Assembly (NCBI GenBank): GCA_017397845.1
Contig: JAFQHU010000004.1
Coordinates: forward strand, 78,041 to 142,040
Length of the DNA stretch: 64,000 nt
Reading direction: 5' to 3'
Source of the DNA: Clostridia bacterium
GTDB taxonomy: Bacteria; Bacillota; Clostridia; Oscillospirales; Acutalibacteraceae
Part shown: one piece after another, positions 34,580-42,956 of the stretch
Layout: the number at the start of each line of letters is the position of its first letter
How positions within the stretch are numbered: position 1 is the stretch's first letter
Position numbers and translations under genes: made by a program
The notes under the pieces: generated by a model
Database searches by the model: none
Told to the model about the DNA's origin: nothing
Seen by the model: only the letters and a program-made list of their open reading frames with translations

Positions 34580-34852
34580 ATGAATAAAACTGAATTAATT
34601 AATGCAGTTGCAGCAAAGGCAGAAATCTCAAAGAAGGATGCTGACAAGGCTCTTTCAGCAGTTCTCGCTTCCATCGAAGAAGCACTCGTAAAGGGTGAAA
34701 AGGTTCAGCTCATCGGCTTCGGTACTTTCGAAGTTAAGGAAAGAGCAGCAAGAACAGGTCACAACCCCAAAACAGGTGAAGCTATCGAAATCGCTGCTGC
34801 AAAGCTTCCTTCCTTTAAGGCAGGTGCAGCTCTTAAGAACGCTGTTAAATAA
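34580..34852 (+). CDS. hup: HU-family histone-like DNA-binding protein
   Basis: The 90-residue protein is a full [12 protein letters not shown] start, [13 protein letters not shown], the DNA-minor-groove arm [13 protein letters not shown], and the [10 protein letters not shown] end. It binds and bends DNA as a homodimer and compacts the nucleoid. TTGGAGG precedes the ATG, while an earlier in-frame ATG inside mazG has no ribosome site. It is inserted between mazG and rqcP, where Bacillus has no HU gene. A UUCG-capped hairpin follows and may uncouple its high expression from the downstream genes. Confidence 0.96.
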   Translation: MNKTELINAVAAKAEISKKDADKALSAVLASIEEALVKGEKVQLIGFGTFEVKERAARTGHNPKTGEAIEIAAAKLPSFKAGAALKNAVK

Positions 34853-34869
34853 TTGTTAAAATTCAGCGT

Positions 34870-34904
34870 ATTCGGACTGTTCTTCGGAGCAGTCCTGAAT
34901 TTTT
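34870..34904 (+). terminator. UUCG-capped terminator or attenuator after HU
   Basis: GGACTGTTC (34874-34882) pairs with GAGCAGTCC (34887-34895) across a TTCG tetraloop, followed shortly by TTTTT. It probably ends part of the HU transcription before rqcP. Confidence 0.8.
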
Positions 34905-34914
34905 AGGTGGTAAA

Positions 34915-35154
34915 ATGAGATTAGACAAATATCTTAAGGTTTCACGTCTTATTAAACGCAGAACAATTGCTAACGAAGTATGTGATGCCAAGCATGTAAC
35001 AGTTAACGGTAAGATTGCAAGAGCATCATATGATGTGAAAGTTGGCGATGTAATCGAAATTCAGATGGGTGAAAATCTTCTTAAAGCCCGTGTGCTTATC
35101 GTTACCGAGCACGCAACGAAAAATGATGCAGGTCTCATGTATGAAATACTTTAA
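34915..35154 (+). CDS. rqcP: RqcP (YabO), S4-domain RNA-binding protein of ribosome quality control
   Basis: The 79-residue product is one S4 domain: MRLDKYLKVSRLIKRRT start and VTVNGKIARASYDVKVGD. It matches RqcP/YabO of Bacillus, which works with RqcH to elongate alanine tails on stalled nascent chains on the 50S subunit. Hsp15 is a related family, but the small size and position before yabP, yabQ and divIC support RqcP. TAGGTGG precedes the start. Confidence 0.9.
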   Translation: MRLDKYLKVSRLIKRRTIANEVCDAKHVTVNGKIARASYDVKVGDVIEIQMGENLLKARVLIVTEHATKNDAGLMYEIL

Positions 35155-35178
35155 GTGATGGACTGTGCTGAGAATATA

Positions 35179-35221
35179 AAGCCTCTTTACGGAATAAACT
35201 TTTTCCGAAGGAGGTTTTTTT
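35179..35221 (+). promoter_or_regulatory. Hairpin enclosing the yabP ribosome binding site
   Basis: AAGCCTCTTTACGGAA pairs imperfectly with TTCCGAAGGAGGTTT, followed by a T run up to the yabP ATG. The AGGAGG site lies in the 3' strand of the stem. The hairpin could act as a terminator for rqcP and also mask yabP translation. Confidence 0.6.
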
Positions 35222-35497
35222 ATGACTGAAAATAAAATTAAAATGCCCCATAGCTTAATTCTTAAGGACAGAAGTCAGCTTACCTTAAGCGGAGTCACGG
35301 ATGTAGATTCCTTTGATGAAAACATCATAACTGCATATACCGATTACGGTGAGCTTACTGTGAAAGGGGAGGGTCTTCATATCAGTATTCTTAATATTGA
35401 TACGGGAGAGCTTTCTATTGACGGTACTGTTGCTTCTCTTTCTTATCTGGAAAATCAGCCGAGAAGCACATCTTTTTTTTCAAAGGTGTTCCGATGA
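35222..35497 (+). CDS. yabP: YabP, sporulation protein
   Basis: The 91-residue product begins with MPHSLILKDRSQLTLSGV after a short leader and has the beta-rich YabP pattern ending LSIDGTVASLSYLE. YabP is made in the mother cell and is needed for spore cortex or coat assembly. It overlaps yabQ by four bases and follows rqcP, the same order as in Bacillus. Its ribosome site is buried in a hairpin, which may limit translation. Confidence 0.9.
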   Translation: MTENKIKMPHSLILKDRSQLTLSGVTDVDSFDENIITAYTDYGELTVKGEGLHISILNIDTGELSIDGTVASLSYLENQPRSTSFFSKVFR

Positions 35498-35997
35498 ATT
35501 ATTCTGAGCCGCTTATAAGCCAGATAACAGTTTTTTTCAGATCATTGGGCTGCGGAATACTGTTAGGTATACTTTATGATGCGACATGCATTATCAGAAT
35601 GATTTTCGGAGAGAGAAAGAGTGTATATGTTTTTTTTGACACATTGTTTTTTCTTGCGGCATCTCTCATATCCTTTTTCTTTATGATTATTTATAATTCG
35701 GGACAAATAAGACTGAATCTCATGATTGCAGAATTTTTTGGAGCAGTTGCATTTCATTTATCTTTGGGTAAATATATTCTCGGTAAATATGCCTGTCAGC
35801 TAAGCCGTATCAGAAAAGTATTTGTCTTTCTGACAAAGCCTTTCCGGAAAGTTTCAAAAATAATACGTCCCTTTTTGCTGAATTTACGGCCGGATATCTT
35901 AAAAATAGAAGCAGAGAGAGAAAATACAGCAAAAAAATTTAAAAAATTTTGTAATATTATAAAATTCCCCTTGAAAAATAAAAACAAATCTGTATAA
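35494..35997 (+). CDS. yabQ: YabQ, spore cortex biosynthesis membrane protein
   Basis: The 167-residue product has three or four membrane helices in its first 110 residues, beginning after FFRSLGCGILLGILYD, the typical YabQ start, and then a basic helical tail. YabQ sits in the forespore outer membrane and is needed for cortex formation. The ATG overlaps the yabP stop, indicating translational coupling. The pair yabP-yabQ is a reliable mark of an endospore former. Confidence 0.9.
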   Translation: MNYSEPLISQITVFFRSLGCGILLGILYDATCIIRMIFGERKSVYVFFDTLFFLAASLISFFFMIIYNSGQIRLNLMIAEFFGAVAFHLSLGKYILGKYACQLSRIRKVFVFLTKPFRKVSKIIRPFLLNLRPDILKIEAERENTAKKFKKFCNIIKFPLKNKNKSV

Positions 35998-36052
35998 TTA
36001 ACAGTAGGTGTATTTTAATCGGTATACTGAAATTTTTAAGGGGTGAATTTGC

Positions 36053-36379
36053 TTGTCGGTCAGAAATTTTAATGAAGCAAAAAAAGCTAAAAAAAAGGAA
36101 ATCAGAATCGTTCATATTTTTACAGCGTTAGTTATCGTTGCCATGACCGCACTGCTTATTTCACAGTGTGTGACTAATTATGCCCGTGCTGCTGAATATA
36201 ACCGTAAAGCAGAAGAAATTGAAAACCTTGCCACATCCATAAGCATGGAAAGCTCTGAAATTTCCGAAACCCTTAAAGAAGAAAACCGTCAGGCTTATTT
36301 TGAAAAGATAGCCCGTGAAGAATACGGCTACTGTAAGCCCGGTGAAAAGGTATATTACAATTCATCTTTCGGTGAATAA
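36053..36379 (+). CDS. divIC: DivIC/FtsB-like septum formation initiator
   Basis: The 108-residue protein starts at a TTG preceded by AAGGGGTGA. It has a short basic cytoplasmic N-terminus, one membrane helix (about 21-40), a coiled-coil-like stretch, and the conserved closing ARE-x-x-GY...GEKVYYN. DivIC pairs with FtsL and DivIB in the divisome at the septum. Position between yabQ and yabR agrees with Bacillus. Confidence 0.88.
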   Translation: MSVRNFNEAKKAKKKEIRIVHIFTALVIVAMTALLISQCVTNYARAAEYNRKAEEIENLATSISMESSEISETLKEENRQAYFEKIAREEYGYCKPGEKVYYNSSFGE

Positions 36380-36415
36380 TACGGATGAATATTTTTAGGA
36401 GGATTCAATCTTTTT

Positions 36416-36868
36416 ATGCTTGAAGTTGGCGCAGTTTTAGAAGGTAAAATAACAGGTCTCACCGCTTTCGGTGCTTTTGTCAGTCTTCCGGACGGAAAAA
36501 GCGGTATGGTACATATTTCAGAGGTATCAAACAGCTTTGTAAAGGATATCAAAGATTTTCTTAAGGAAGGTCAGGATGTAAAGGTAAAGGTTGTAGGCAT
36601 TTCCGAAGAGGGAAAAATCAGCCTTTCCATAAAAAAAGCAGAGGAAGCACCCAAAAGGGATAACAGCCGTTCTTATCGTAAAACTGAAAAAAATTCCCGT
36701 GCCAATGTGTGGCAGGGTCAGCCTAAACAGAATAAAGAAGCTATGTCTTTTGAGGATATGATGGCTCGCTTTAAGCAGGTAAGTGATGAAAAAATGACTG
36801 ACCTTAAAAGAAATTCCGATTCTAAGCACGGTGGCGGTTATTCGCGCCGCGGCTCAGGCAGAAATTGA
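36416..36868 (+). CDS. yabR: YabR-like S1-domain RNA-binding protein
   Basis: The 150-residue product has one S1 domain (residues 1-72: GAVLEGKITGLTAFGAFVSL, MVHISEVS, GQDVKVKVVGI, KISLSIKKA) and a basic, low-complexity tail ending in GGGYSRRGSGRN. It is a general-stress or polynucleotide-phosphorylase-like single S1 protein (YabR, GSP13), likely ribosome-associated. TAGGAGG lies upstream. It closes the yab cluster and is followed by a terminator. Confidence 0.9.
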   Translation: MLEVGAVLEGKITGLTAFGAFVSLPDGKSGMVHISEVSNSFVKDIKDFLKEGQDVKVKVVGISEEGKISLSIKKAEEAPKRDNSRSYRKTEKNSRANVWQGQPKQNKEAMSFEDMMARFKQVSDEKMTDLKRNSDSKHGGGYSRRGSGRN

Positions 36869-36874
36869 ATATTT

Positions 36875-36905
36875 AGCTATCGGATAAAACCGGTAGCTTT
36901 TTTTG
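36875..36905 (+). terminator. Intrinsic terminator after yabR
   Basis: AGCTATCGG pairs with CCGGTAGCT (one G-U pair) across ATAAAA and is followed by a T run. Confidence 0.88.
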
Positions 36906-37000
36906 TAATAATTTTTTAACAAATAAAATAAACAGATTTGATATTTAGCATCACTGTGATGCATTTCTGACAAAGTGTAATATTTTTTCTTCGTTTATCA

Positions 37001-37029
37001 TTGACTTTTTTTATCAAATTTGTTATCAT
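37001..37029 (+). promoter_or_regulatory. Promoter of the C-A-T acyl unit
   Basis: TTGACT (37001-37006) and TATCAT (37024-37029) are separated by 17 bases, 34 bases before the first gene. Confidence 0.7.
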
Positions 37030-37062
37030 CATATAGTTAAAATAAAGTAGGAGGCATGGCAT

Positions 37063-38457
37063 ATGAAAAAATATATACCCGAAAAATGTTATGATCTTAT
37101 TCCGTCGCAACAAACCATGTATCTTATGGTTAAGTACAGTTTCAGCAAACAGCTTACTCAGATACCGACATCATTTTCTGTAAATGAGGACATGGATTTT
37201 GACGTTCTTACCAAAGCTCTCAATATTGAATTCGAGAGAAACGATTCTTTGCGTTTGAGATTCAGAAAAGAAGGAAATACCATAAAGCAATATTTTCTTC
37301 CTTCTTTTAAAATGAGTAAAGTTCCTTATAAATACTTCCGTGATGAAAAACAGCAGGAAGAATTTATCGGTGCCGATGCACAGAAGCCCGTATATTTCCT
37401 CAAGGATGAATGCTTCCGCATTTATTTCTTCAAAAATGCAAACGGTACAAACGGCATCTATTTTAATGTAAGCCATCTGAATATGGATGCCTTGGGCTCC
37501 ATGATTTTCTATATGGATCTCATTTCTGTTTACCGTCATCTCCGTTACGGCACGGAAATGCCGAAGCCTCTCGATTCTTACGAAGAGTACATACAGGAAG
37601 AGCTTGTAAGAATCACTAACGAAAAAAAGCAGAAAAAGCACGAAGCTTTCTACAGAGAGTATTTCTCAAAGGGCGGAGAACCTTTTTATGCGGGTGTTCA
37701 CGGTCCTGATTTCCTCGAAAAGATGAGAAAGAAAAAAAAGGATCCGAATTTACGCGTTCCTGCTGCGTATAATCCGATTTACGATAAATGTAAAATGATA
37801 AGAGAGCATATTGACACCGAGGATGCAGAAAAGATAATTAATTACTGTGTCGAAAACAGTATTGCTCCCGAAAGTCTTTTTATGTTCGGTCTTCGCTGTC
37901 ACGCATCAGCCATAAATTACCGTACGGAAGATGTATTTATGATGGCAACTTGCTCAAAACGATCCACTGTTAAAGAAAAAAACATGAGCGGATGCCTTAC
38001 GCAGCCGATTCAGGTACGTACCATTATCAGTGAAGATAAAACCTTTACTGAGGGTGTAAACGAGTATACTTATGTCAGAACTCAGCTTTACCGTCATTCT
38101 GAATATCCGTATATAACAGCTCGTGATATGTCGAGAGAAATGTTTAATTACGGTCTTATTCAGGGGCCTGCCTGTCTTATGTTCTCATGGATTCCCGTTC
38201 CGTTTGATTTGGGTGACCATGGGCTGCAGATGGATTTTAAAACCTATGACCTTGGCAGATATTTTACTCCTCTTTACGTGATTTGCTCCACCGATCCTAC
38301 AGATAAAGGTTTTAATCTCAGTTATATGTACCGTGTAAAGCTTTCTGATAAAGAGCAGATTCAGGCTCTTCACGAAAATGCAATGAAGGTTATCTTTGCG
38401 GGTATTGAAAATCCCGACATTACTGTCGGTGAGCTTCTTGACATGTGTCAGGAATAA
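37063..38457 (+). CDS. Freestanding condensation-domain protein
   Basis: The 464-residue protein resembles a single NRPS condensation domain. The active-site region reads VSHLNMDALG, giving His138 and Asp142 of the HHxxxDG motif but with Ser for the first His and Ala for the last Gly. Later segments MATCSKRS and MSGCLTQPIQVRT resemble the second-lobe latch. Such enzymes join an acyl group on a carrier protein to an amine or hydroxyl. It starts a tight unit with an AMP-forming ligase and an ACP, both freestanding. TAGGAGGCATGGCAT precedes the ATG. Product and acceptor unknown. It is a divergent relative of the 20246 protein. Confidence 0.8.
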   Translation: MKKYIPEKCYDLIPSQQTMYLMVKYSFSKQLTQIPTSFSVNEDMDFDVLTKALNIEFERNDSLRLRFRKEGNTIKQYFLPSFKMSKVPYKYFRDEKQQEEFIGADAQKPVYFLKDECFRIYFFKNANGTNGIYFNVSHLNMDALGSMIFYMDLISVYRHLRYGTEMPKPLDSYEEYIQEELVRITNEKKQKKHEAFYREYFSKGGEPFYAGVHGPDFLEKMRKKKKDPNLRVPAAYNPIYDKCKMIREHIDTEDAEKIINYCVENSIAPESLFMFGLRCHASAINYRTEDVFMMATCSKRSTVKEKNMSGCLTQPIQVRTIISEDKTFTEGVNEYTYVRTQLYRHSEYPYITARDMSREMFNYGLIQGPACLMFSWIPVPFDLGDHGLQMDFKTYDLGRYFTPLYVICSTDPTDKGFNLSYMYRVKLSDKEQIQALHENAMKVIFAGIENPDITVGELLDMCQE

Positions 38458-38500
38458 ATGTAAAAAAATAAACAGAAATAAATATTAAGGAGATTCAGTA

Positions 38501-40264
38501 ATGACTATTACATACAGCAAAAAAGAAAAGAAAGAAATTGTAAAACTCAGAACCAAAATCCACAACATGGGTCCCTGTTCCACAATCAAGGAAATGTTCG
38601 TAAGAAGCGAAGCATTCGGTGACAGAGTGGCTGTTGTAGAAAAAATCAAAAAGCAGGATGTATGCTATACGGTTAAAGAGTTCCATGACAGAGTAAGATA
38701 TGTCGGTACCGCTCTTTATGAGATCGGACTTGGCGGTAAGCATATCGCTATCGTCAGCGAGAATTCCTACAGCTGGATTGTTATGTTCTATGCTATCGTA
38801 TGCGGCGGCGGTGTAGCTGTTCCCATCGATAAAGAGCTTTCTGATAAGGATATCAGCATGCTTATTTCAAAGGGTGATGCAGTTGCTGTTTGTCACAGCA
38901 AAAACTATAAAGAAACCGCAAAGCTTCATATGGAACAGGATGACCGCTGTCAGTATGCATTTAATATGACTCCCGGTGCAAAAGCAGAGGGCGGTAAATT
39001 CCTTACTGTTGACGAGCTTGCCGAAATGGGTAAAAAGCTTGTTGAAGCGGGGGACAGACGTTTTATTGATAAAGAAATCACAGGTGATATGCTTGCTGCT
39101 ATCGTGTTTACATCGGGTACCACAGGCACCAACAAGGGCGTTATGCTCACTCACTTTAATTTCTCTTCAAATGTTGACGGACTTCTTGAATTCCTCGGAC
39201 CCGAACAGTCTACCATGTCCATCCTTCCCATGAACCATGTTTATGAGCTTTCCTGCAGTATTCTTACCGCTATTTATATGTACGGTGTAATTTACATCAA
39301 TGACAGTCTTAAGAATATACTTCCCAATATCAATGACTTCAAGCCTACCGCTATGGCTGTCGTACCTCTTGTTCTCGAAGCAATTTATAACGGTATTTGG
39401 GCAAAGGCTGAGGCAAGCGGCAAAGCAGATGTGATGCGTAAGGCTATCAAAGTGAGCAATAAGCTTCTTGAAATCGGCATCGATATTCGCCCCATCGTTT
39501 TCAAACAGATTAAAGAAAACTTTGGCGGTCAGTTCCCCACGATGTCCTGCGGCGGTGCACCTGCGAGAGCAGACCATATCAAAAACCTTTCAGAGCTCGG
39601 CTTCAATATCATTTCGGGCTACGGTATGACCGAAGCCTCTCCCACCATCACTCTTCATAAAAACGGCAGAAAGAAGCCTCTCTGCGCAGGTAAGGCTTTC
39701 CCCAGAGCACAGTTCAGAATTGACAGCCCCGATGAAGAAGGTATCGGTGAAATTCAGGTCAAGGGTGATAACGTTACTCAGGGTTATTACAAAGACGAAG
39801 AAGCAACTAAGGCTTCCTTTACTGAAGACGGTTGGTTCAAAACAGGTGACTACGGCAGAGTTGACGAAGACGGAGAACTTTACATCACCGGCAGAAAGAA
39901 ATTCCTTATTATTCTTCCCAACGGCGAAAATATTTTCCCTGAAACTGTTGAAAGTAATATTATGGAAAATCTTCTTTATGCTGTTGAGGTCGTTGCTTTT
40001 GAAGAAAAGGTTGAAATTCTCGGCAGAGAAAATGTTGTAATGTCTGCAGCAGTTTATGTCGATAAAAACAAGCTTAAGGATATGACGGACGAAGAAATCA
40101 TAGAAAAGACCAAAGCTGATGTAGCTGCTTCCAATAAGGGTCAGCCCGCTTACAGAAAGGTTCAGAATGTATATGTATCCTTTGAAGAATTCGAAAAGAA
40201 CTCCACCAGAAAGGTTATAAGACAAAAAGTTATCGACAGATATACAAAAACTATTGCAAAGTAA
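38501..40264 (+). CDS. AMP-forming acyl ligase (acyl-CoA/acyl-ACP synthetase family)
   Basis: The 587-residue product belongs to the ANL superfamily. The phosphate loop TSGTTGTNKGVMLTH lies near residue 204, followed by GYGMTEASP, TGDYGRVDEDG, TGRKKFLI, and the C-terminal Lys motif STRKVIRQK. It should activate a carboxylic acid as an adenylate and pass it to CoA or to a phosphopantetheine arm. The sequence resembles long-chain fatty acyl ligases more than amino-acid adenylation domains. The ACP encoded 50 bases downstream is the obvious acceptor. AAGGAG precedes the start. Confidence 0.88.
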   Translation: MTITYSKKEKKEIVKLRTKIHNMGPCSTIKEMFVRSEAFGDRVAVVEKIKKQDVCYTVKEFHDRVRYVGTALYEIGLGGKHIAIVSENSYSWIVMFYAIVCGGGVAVPIDKELSDKDISMLISKGDAVAVCHSKNYKETAKLHMEQDDRCQYAFNMTPGAKAEGGKFLTVDELAEMGKKLVEAGDRRFIDKEITGDMLAAIVFTSGTTGTNKGVMLTHFNFSSNVDGLLEFLGPEQSTMSILPMNHVYELSCSILTAIYMYGVIYINDSLKNILPNINDFKPTAMAVVPLVLEAIYNGIWAKAEASGKADVMRKAIKVSNKLLEIGIDIRPIVFKQIKENFGGQFPTMSCGGAPARADHIKNLSELGFNIISGYGMTEASPTITLHKNGRKKPLCAGKAFPRAQFRIDSPDEEGIGEIQVKGDNVTQGYYKDEEATKASFTEDGWFKTGDYGRVDEDGELYITGRKKFLIILPNGENIFPETVESNIMENLLYAVEVVAFEEKVEILGRENVVMSAAVYVDKNKLKDMTDEEIIEKTKADVAASNKGQPAYRKVQNVYVSFEEFEKNSTRKVIRQKVIDRYTKTIAK

Positions 40265-40314
40265 TTGATTTTGGTATATTATATAATGGAAATATTCTTA
40301 AGGAGGACAAAACA

Positions 40315-40545
40315 ATGCTTGAAAAAATGAGAGAAGTTATCTGCCGTTATGTTTCCATCGACCCTGAAAAGCTTACGGAAGATACAAACATCAGAAGTGA
40401 TCTCGGCCTCAATTCACTCGAACTCATCAATATTGCTGTTGCAATTGAAGATGAATTCGATGTAGAGATTCCCGACCGTGAGGTTGCTAACCTTGAAACT
40501 CTCGGTGATGCAATCAAAATCATCCAGAAATACATGGAAGACTGA
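40315..40545 (+). CDS. Acyl carrier protein (freestanding)
   Basis: The 76-residue acidic protein is a complete ACP with the phosphopantetheine site DLGLNSLELI, Ser34, and EDEFDVEIPD. It is not next to fatty-acid synthesis genes but is the third gene of the condensation-ligase unit, so it likely carries the acyl group activated by the upstream ligase. AAGGAGGACAAAACA gives strong translation. A terminator follows directly, closing a three-gene operon. Confidence 0.93.
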   Translation: MLEKMREVICRYVSIDPEKLTEDTNIRSDLGLNSLELINIAVAIEDEFDVEIPDREVANLETLGDAIKIIQKYMED

Positions 40546-40552
40546 TAAAAGG

Positions 40553-40585
40553 ATACTGTCCGTTGAAAAACGGGCAGTATTTTTA
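40553..40585 (+). terminator. Intrinsic terminator after the ACP gene
   Basis: ATACTGTCCGTT pairs with AACGGGCAGTAT across GAAA and is followed by TTTTAT. Confidence 0.9.
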
Positions 40586-40610
40586 TATTAAACGGACAAA
40601 ATATCTTTCC

Positions 40611-40639
40611 TTGCCTTTTCAGTTTTTCTGTGTTATAAT
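40611..40639 (+). promoter_or_regulatory. Promoter of trmN6-rsmI
   Basis: TTGCCT (40611-40616) and TATAAT (40634-40639) are separated by 17 bases. Confidence 0.75.
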
Positions 40640-40664
40640 TTAAAAAGTATGTTTTGAAAGGATA

Positions 40665-41414
40665 ATGCCTGTGATAATTCTTGCCGCTGATGAAAAAATA
40701 GAACCTTTGGGTAACAATATGGAGATAGTTGTATCTTCGGCTCATACTTTCGGTACAGATGCTATTCTTCTTTCGAATTTTGCATCGATAAAAAGAAAGG
40801 ATATAGCCTGTGATATGGGGACCGGCTGCGGTATTATTCCTCTGATATGGTGCAAAGCCGAAACAAACCGCATATATGCTATTGATATTCAGCCTAAGGC
40901 GATTGAACAGGTGAAAAAATCTATCGAACATAACAGTCTCGGTGAAAGAATTATTCCCGTAAACTGTGATTTGCGTTCTGTTAAGGGAGTATTGCCTGAG
41001 GGTAATTTTGATCTTGTTACCATGAATCCTCCTTATAAGCCTGTTGGCACAGGCATTGAAAGCGTTAGCGAAGCGGAAAGAATTGCCAGACATGAAATAA
41101 CCTGTACGGTAGACGATGCTGTAGCTGCTGCTGCTAAGCTTTTAAAATACGGTGGCAGATTTTGTATGTGTCACCGTCCCGAAAGAATTAGCGATATTAT
41201 TGTCAGCATGAGAAGCGGCGGAGTTGAGGTGAAAAAGCTTCGTTTTGTCAAACAGACAGAAGGTAAAGCACCCTGGCTTGTTTTGGTTGAGGGTAAAAAG
41301 GGCGGAAAAAGCGGTGTTGCGGTAATGCCTGACCTTATTATGAAAAACAGCGACGGAACGAATACAGATGAATTCAGAAGTATGTTCGGTGATTATATGG
41401 ACGGACATCAGTAA
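40665..41414 (+). CDS. tRNA1(Val) adenine-37 N6-methyltransferase-like protein (TrmN6/YabB)
   Basis: The 249-residue SAM-dependent methyltransferase shows motif I CDMGTGCGIIPL, an acidic AIDIQPKA loop and motif IV NPPY (MNPPYKPVG), the signature of N6-adenine methylation. The N-terminal HTFGTDAILLSNF also fits TrmN6/YabB. It likely modifies A37 of tRNA-Val. Ribosome site GAAAGG lies close to the ATG. It is followed after 17 bases by rsmI, a pairing also found in Bacillus (yabB-yabC), so it is an RNA-modification operon. Confidence 0.88.
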   Translation: MPVIILAADEKIEPLGNNMEIVVSSAHTFGTDAILLSNFASIKRKDIACDMGTGCGIIPLIWCKAETNRIYAIDIQPKAIEQVKKSIEHNSLGERIIPVNCDLRSVKGVLPEGNFDLVTMNPPYKPVGTGIESVSEAERIARHEITCTVDDAVAAAAKLLKYGGRFCMCHRPERISDIIVSMRSGGVEVKKLRFVKQTEGKAPWLVLVEGKKGGKSGVAVMPDLIMKNSDGTNTDEFRSMFGDYMDGHQ

Positions 41415-41431
41415 GGTGGTAAAAAACAAAA

Positions 41432-42250
41432 ATGAGTATGCTTTATGTAGTAGGCACCCCTATAGGCAATTTGGGTGATATCTCTCCACGTGCTCTTGAG
41501 ACATTGGAAAAGGTTGATTTTATAGCCGCTGAGGATACAAGAGTAAGTCTTAAGCTGTTAAATCATTTCGGTATAAAAAAGCCTATGATAAGCTATTTCG
41601 AGCACAACAGAAGAGAAAAGGGTGAGATTATTGCTGACAGAATTCTCGGCGGAGAAACCTGCGCCATTATAACCGATGCGGGTATGCCTGCGGTTTCTGA
41701 CCCCGGCGAAGACCTCGTGGCTTTGTGTCACGAAAGGGGAATAAAGGTAAGTGTTGTACCGGGTCCCTCTGCTTTTGTGGCGGCTTTGGCTCTTTCCGGT
41801 ATGAATGTGGGCAGATTTACCTTTGAGGGCTTCCTGAGTATGAACAAGCAAAGCAGAAGAGAACATCTTTCGTCGGTGCGTGACGAAAAGAGAACCATGA
41901 TTTTTTATGAAGCACCTCACAAGCTTGCCGCTACCTTGAAAGATTTGTATGAAACTTTGGGCGACAGAGAAATCACTATAGTCAGAGAAATCACAAAAAT
42001 TCACGAAGAGGTCATAAAAACCAACCTTGCATTTGCTTCAGAAAAGTATTCTGACAATTCTCTCAGGGGCGAAATAGTTCTCATTATTGAGGGAAAAAAA
42101 GATGATGAAGAAAGCGAAATAACTCTTGAAGATGCTCTTGTTCTTGCACATAAATATATGGAAGACGGGATGGGAGCTTCCATGGCAGCCAAACAGGCAG
42201 CCAAAGAAACAGGAATTAAAAAAGGAGATATTTACAAAGCTTTACAGTAA
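41432..42250 (+). CDS. rsmI: RsmI, 16S rRNA C1402 2'-O-ribose methyltransferase
   Basis: The 272-residue protein is a tetrapyrrole-methylase-fold RsmI with LYVVGTPIGNLGDISPRALE, AAEDTRVSLKLLNHFGI, DAGMPAVSDPG, VPGPSAFVAALALSG and FYEAPHK. It methylates the ribose at C1402 in the 16S decoding centre. A C-terminal helical segment ending GIKKGDIYKAL is typical. AAGGTGG precedes the start, and a second ATG two codons on is possible. Confidence 0.95.
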   Translation: MSMLYVVGTPIGNLGDISPRALETLEKVDFIAAEDTRVSLKLLNHFGIKKPMISYFEHNRREKGEIIADRILGGETCAIITDAGMPAVSDPGEDLVALCHERGIKVSVVPGPSAFVAALALSGMNVGRFTFEGFLSMNKQSRREHLSSVRDEKRTMIFYEAPHKLAATLKDLYETLGDREITIVREITKIHEEVIKTNLAFASEKYSDNSLRGEIVLIIEGKKDDEESEITLEDALVLAHKYMEDGMGASMAAKQAAKETGIKKGDIYKALQ

Positions 42251-42268
42251 AACCGAAAGGAATGTAAA

Positions 42269-42880
42269 ATGATGAAAGAATGGTTGTCACATTACGGTTA
42301 TCTTTTGATTGTTTTGGTGGCTGTCACTATAGGTGCGGCAGTGATTTTTTTCTTTGCCGCCAAAGCTTATTCAAAGCATAATGCTCTTTATAAGGCACAA
42401 GAGGCAGAGATGCGCAGACTTCTTGCTTTGAAAGAAAAATATATGGATTTTTCTCAGGAAACTCTTGCCTGTGCCGATGAAGGAGAAATTCTTGAGGGTG
42501 TGGTACTCTCTTATCAGCTGAGATTGCAAAAGGACGAAAACCCGGAGAAAGCTTTTGCTCTCATGGATGAAAAAAAGCAAAATCTTTATGTTCTGGATGT
42601 TTTTTGTGCCGATGCTGACGTCGCGGTTTTCTTTTCTGAAAACGGTAAAATCGTAAAAGACAGAATCCTTCCGGCTCTTTCCATGATAGGCATGGAGGAT
42701 TTTTCGCACAGGTTGAAATTTATTTATGACATGTATGATGAAGATAATGAAGAAGTTTCATACAGCGAAAGTAAAACAAAAATAATGAACGAATTTATTT
42801 CTGATAATAATATTTTAGGAAAAATTAAATCAGAGGGTGCAAAATATATAAAAAATAATTTTTCAGCTGTGAAAAATTAA
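42269..42880 (+). CDS. Single-pass membrane protein with helical cytoplasmic or outer domain, unknown function
   Basis: The 203-residue product has one membrane helix (about 11-33) and then a mostly helical, acidic domain with a SYSESKTKIMNEF segment near its end. No family is recognised. It begins 18 bases after rsmI with GAAAGG upstream, so it is likely the third gene of that operon. Nothing ties it to RNA modification by sequence. The topology with the bulk after the helix is inferred. Confidence 0.75.
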   Translation: MMKEWLSHYGYLLIVLVAVTIGAAVIFFFAAKAYSKHNALYKAQEAEMRRLLALKEKYMDFSQETLACADEGEILEGVVLSYQLRLQKDENPEKAFALMDEKKQNLYVLDVFCADADVAVFFSENGKIVKDRILPALSMIGMEDFSHRLKFIYDMYDEDNEEVSYSESKTKIMNEFISDNNILGKIKSEGAKYIKNNFSAVKN

Positions 42881-42892
42881 CACTTTGTTGAA

Positions 42893-42921
42893 TTGACATA
42901 TCTTCTCTTTAATAGTATAAT
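42893..42921 (+). promoter_or_regulatory. Consensus promoter of the lipoprotein gene
   Basis: TTGACA (42893-42898) and TATAAT (42916-42921) are separated by 17 bases. Confidence 0.88.
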
Positions 42922-42956
42922 TAATTGATTAATTTATTTTTTAGGAGGCGTCAGAG

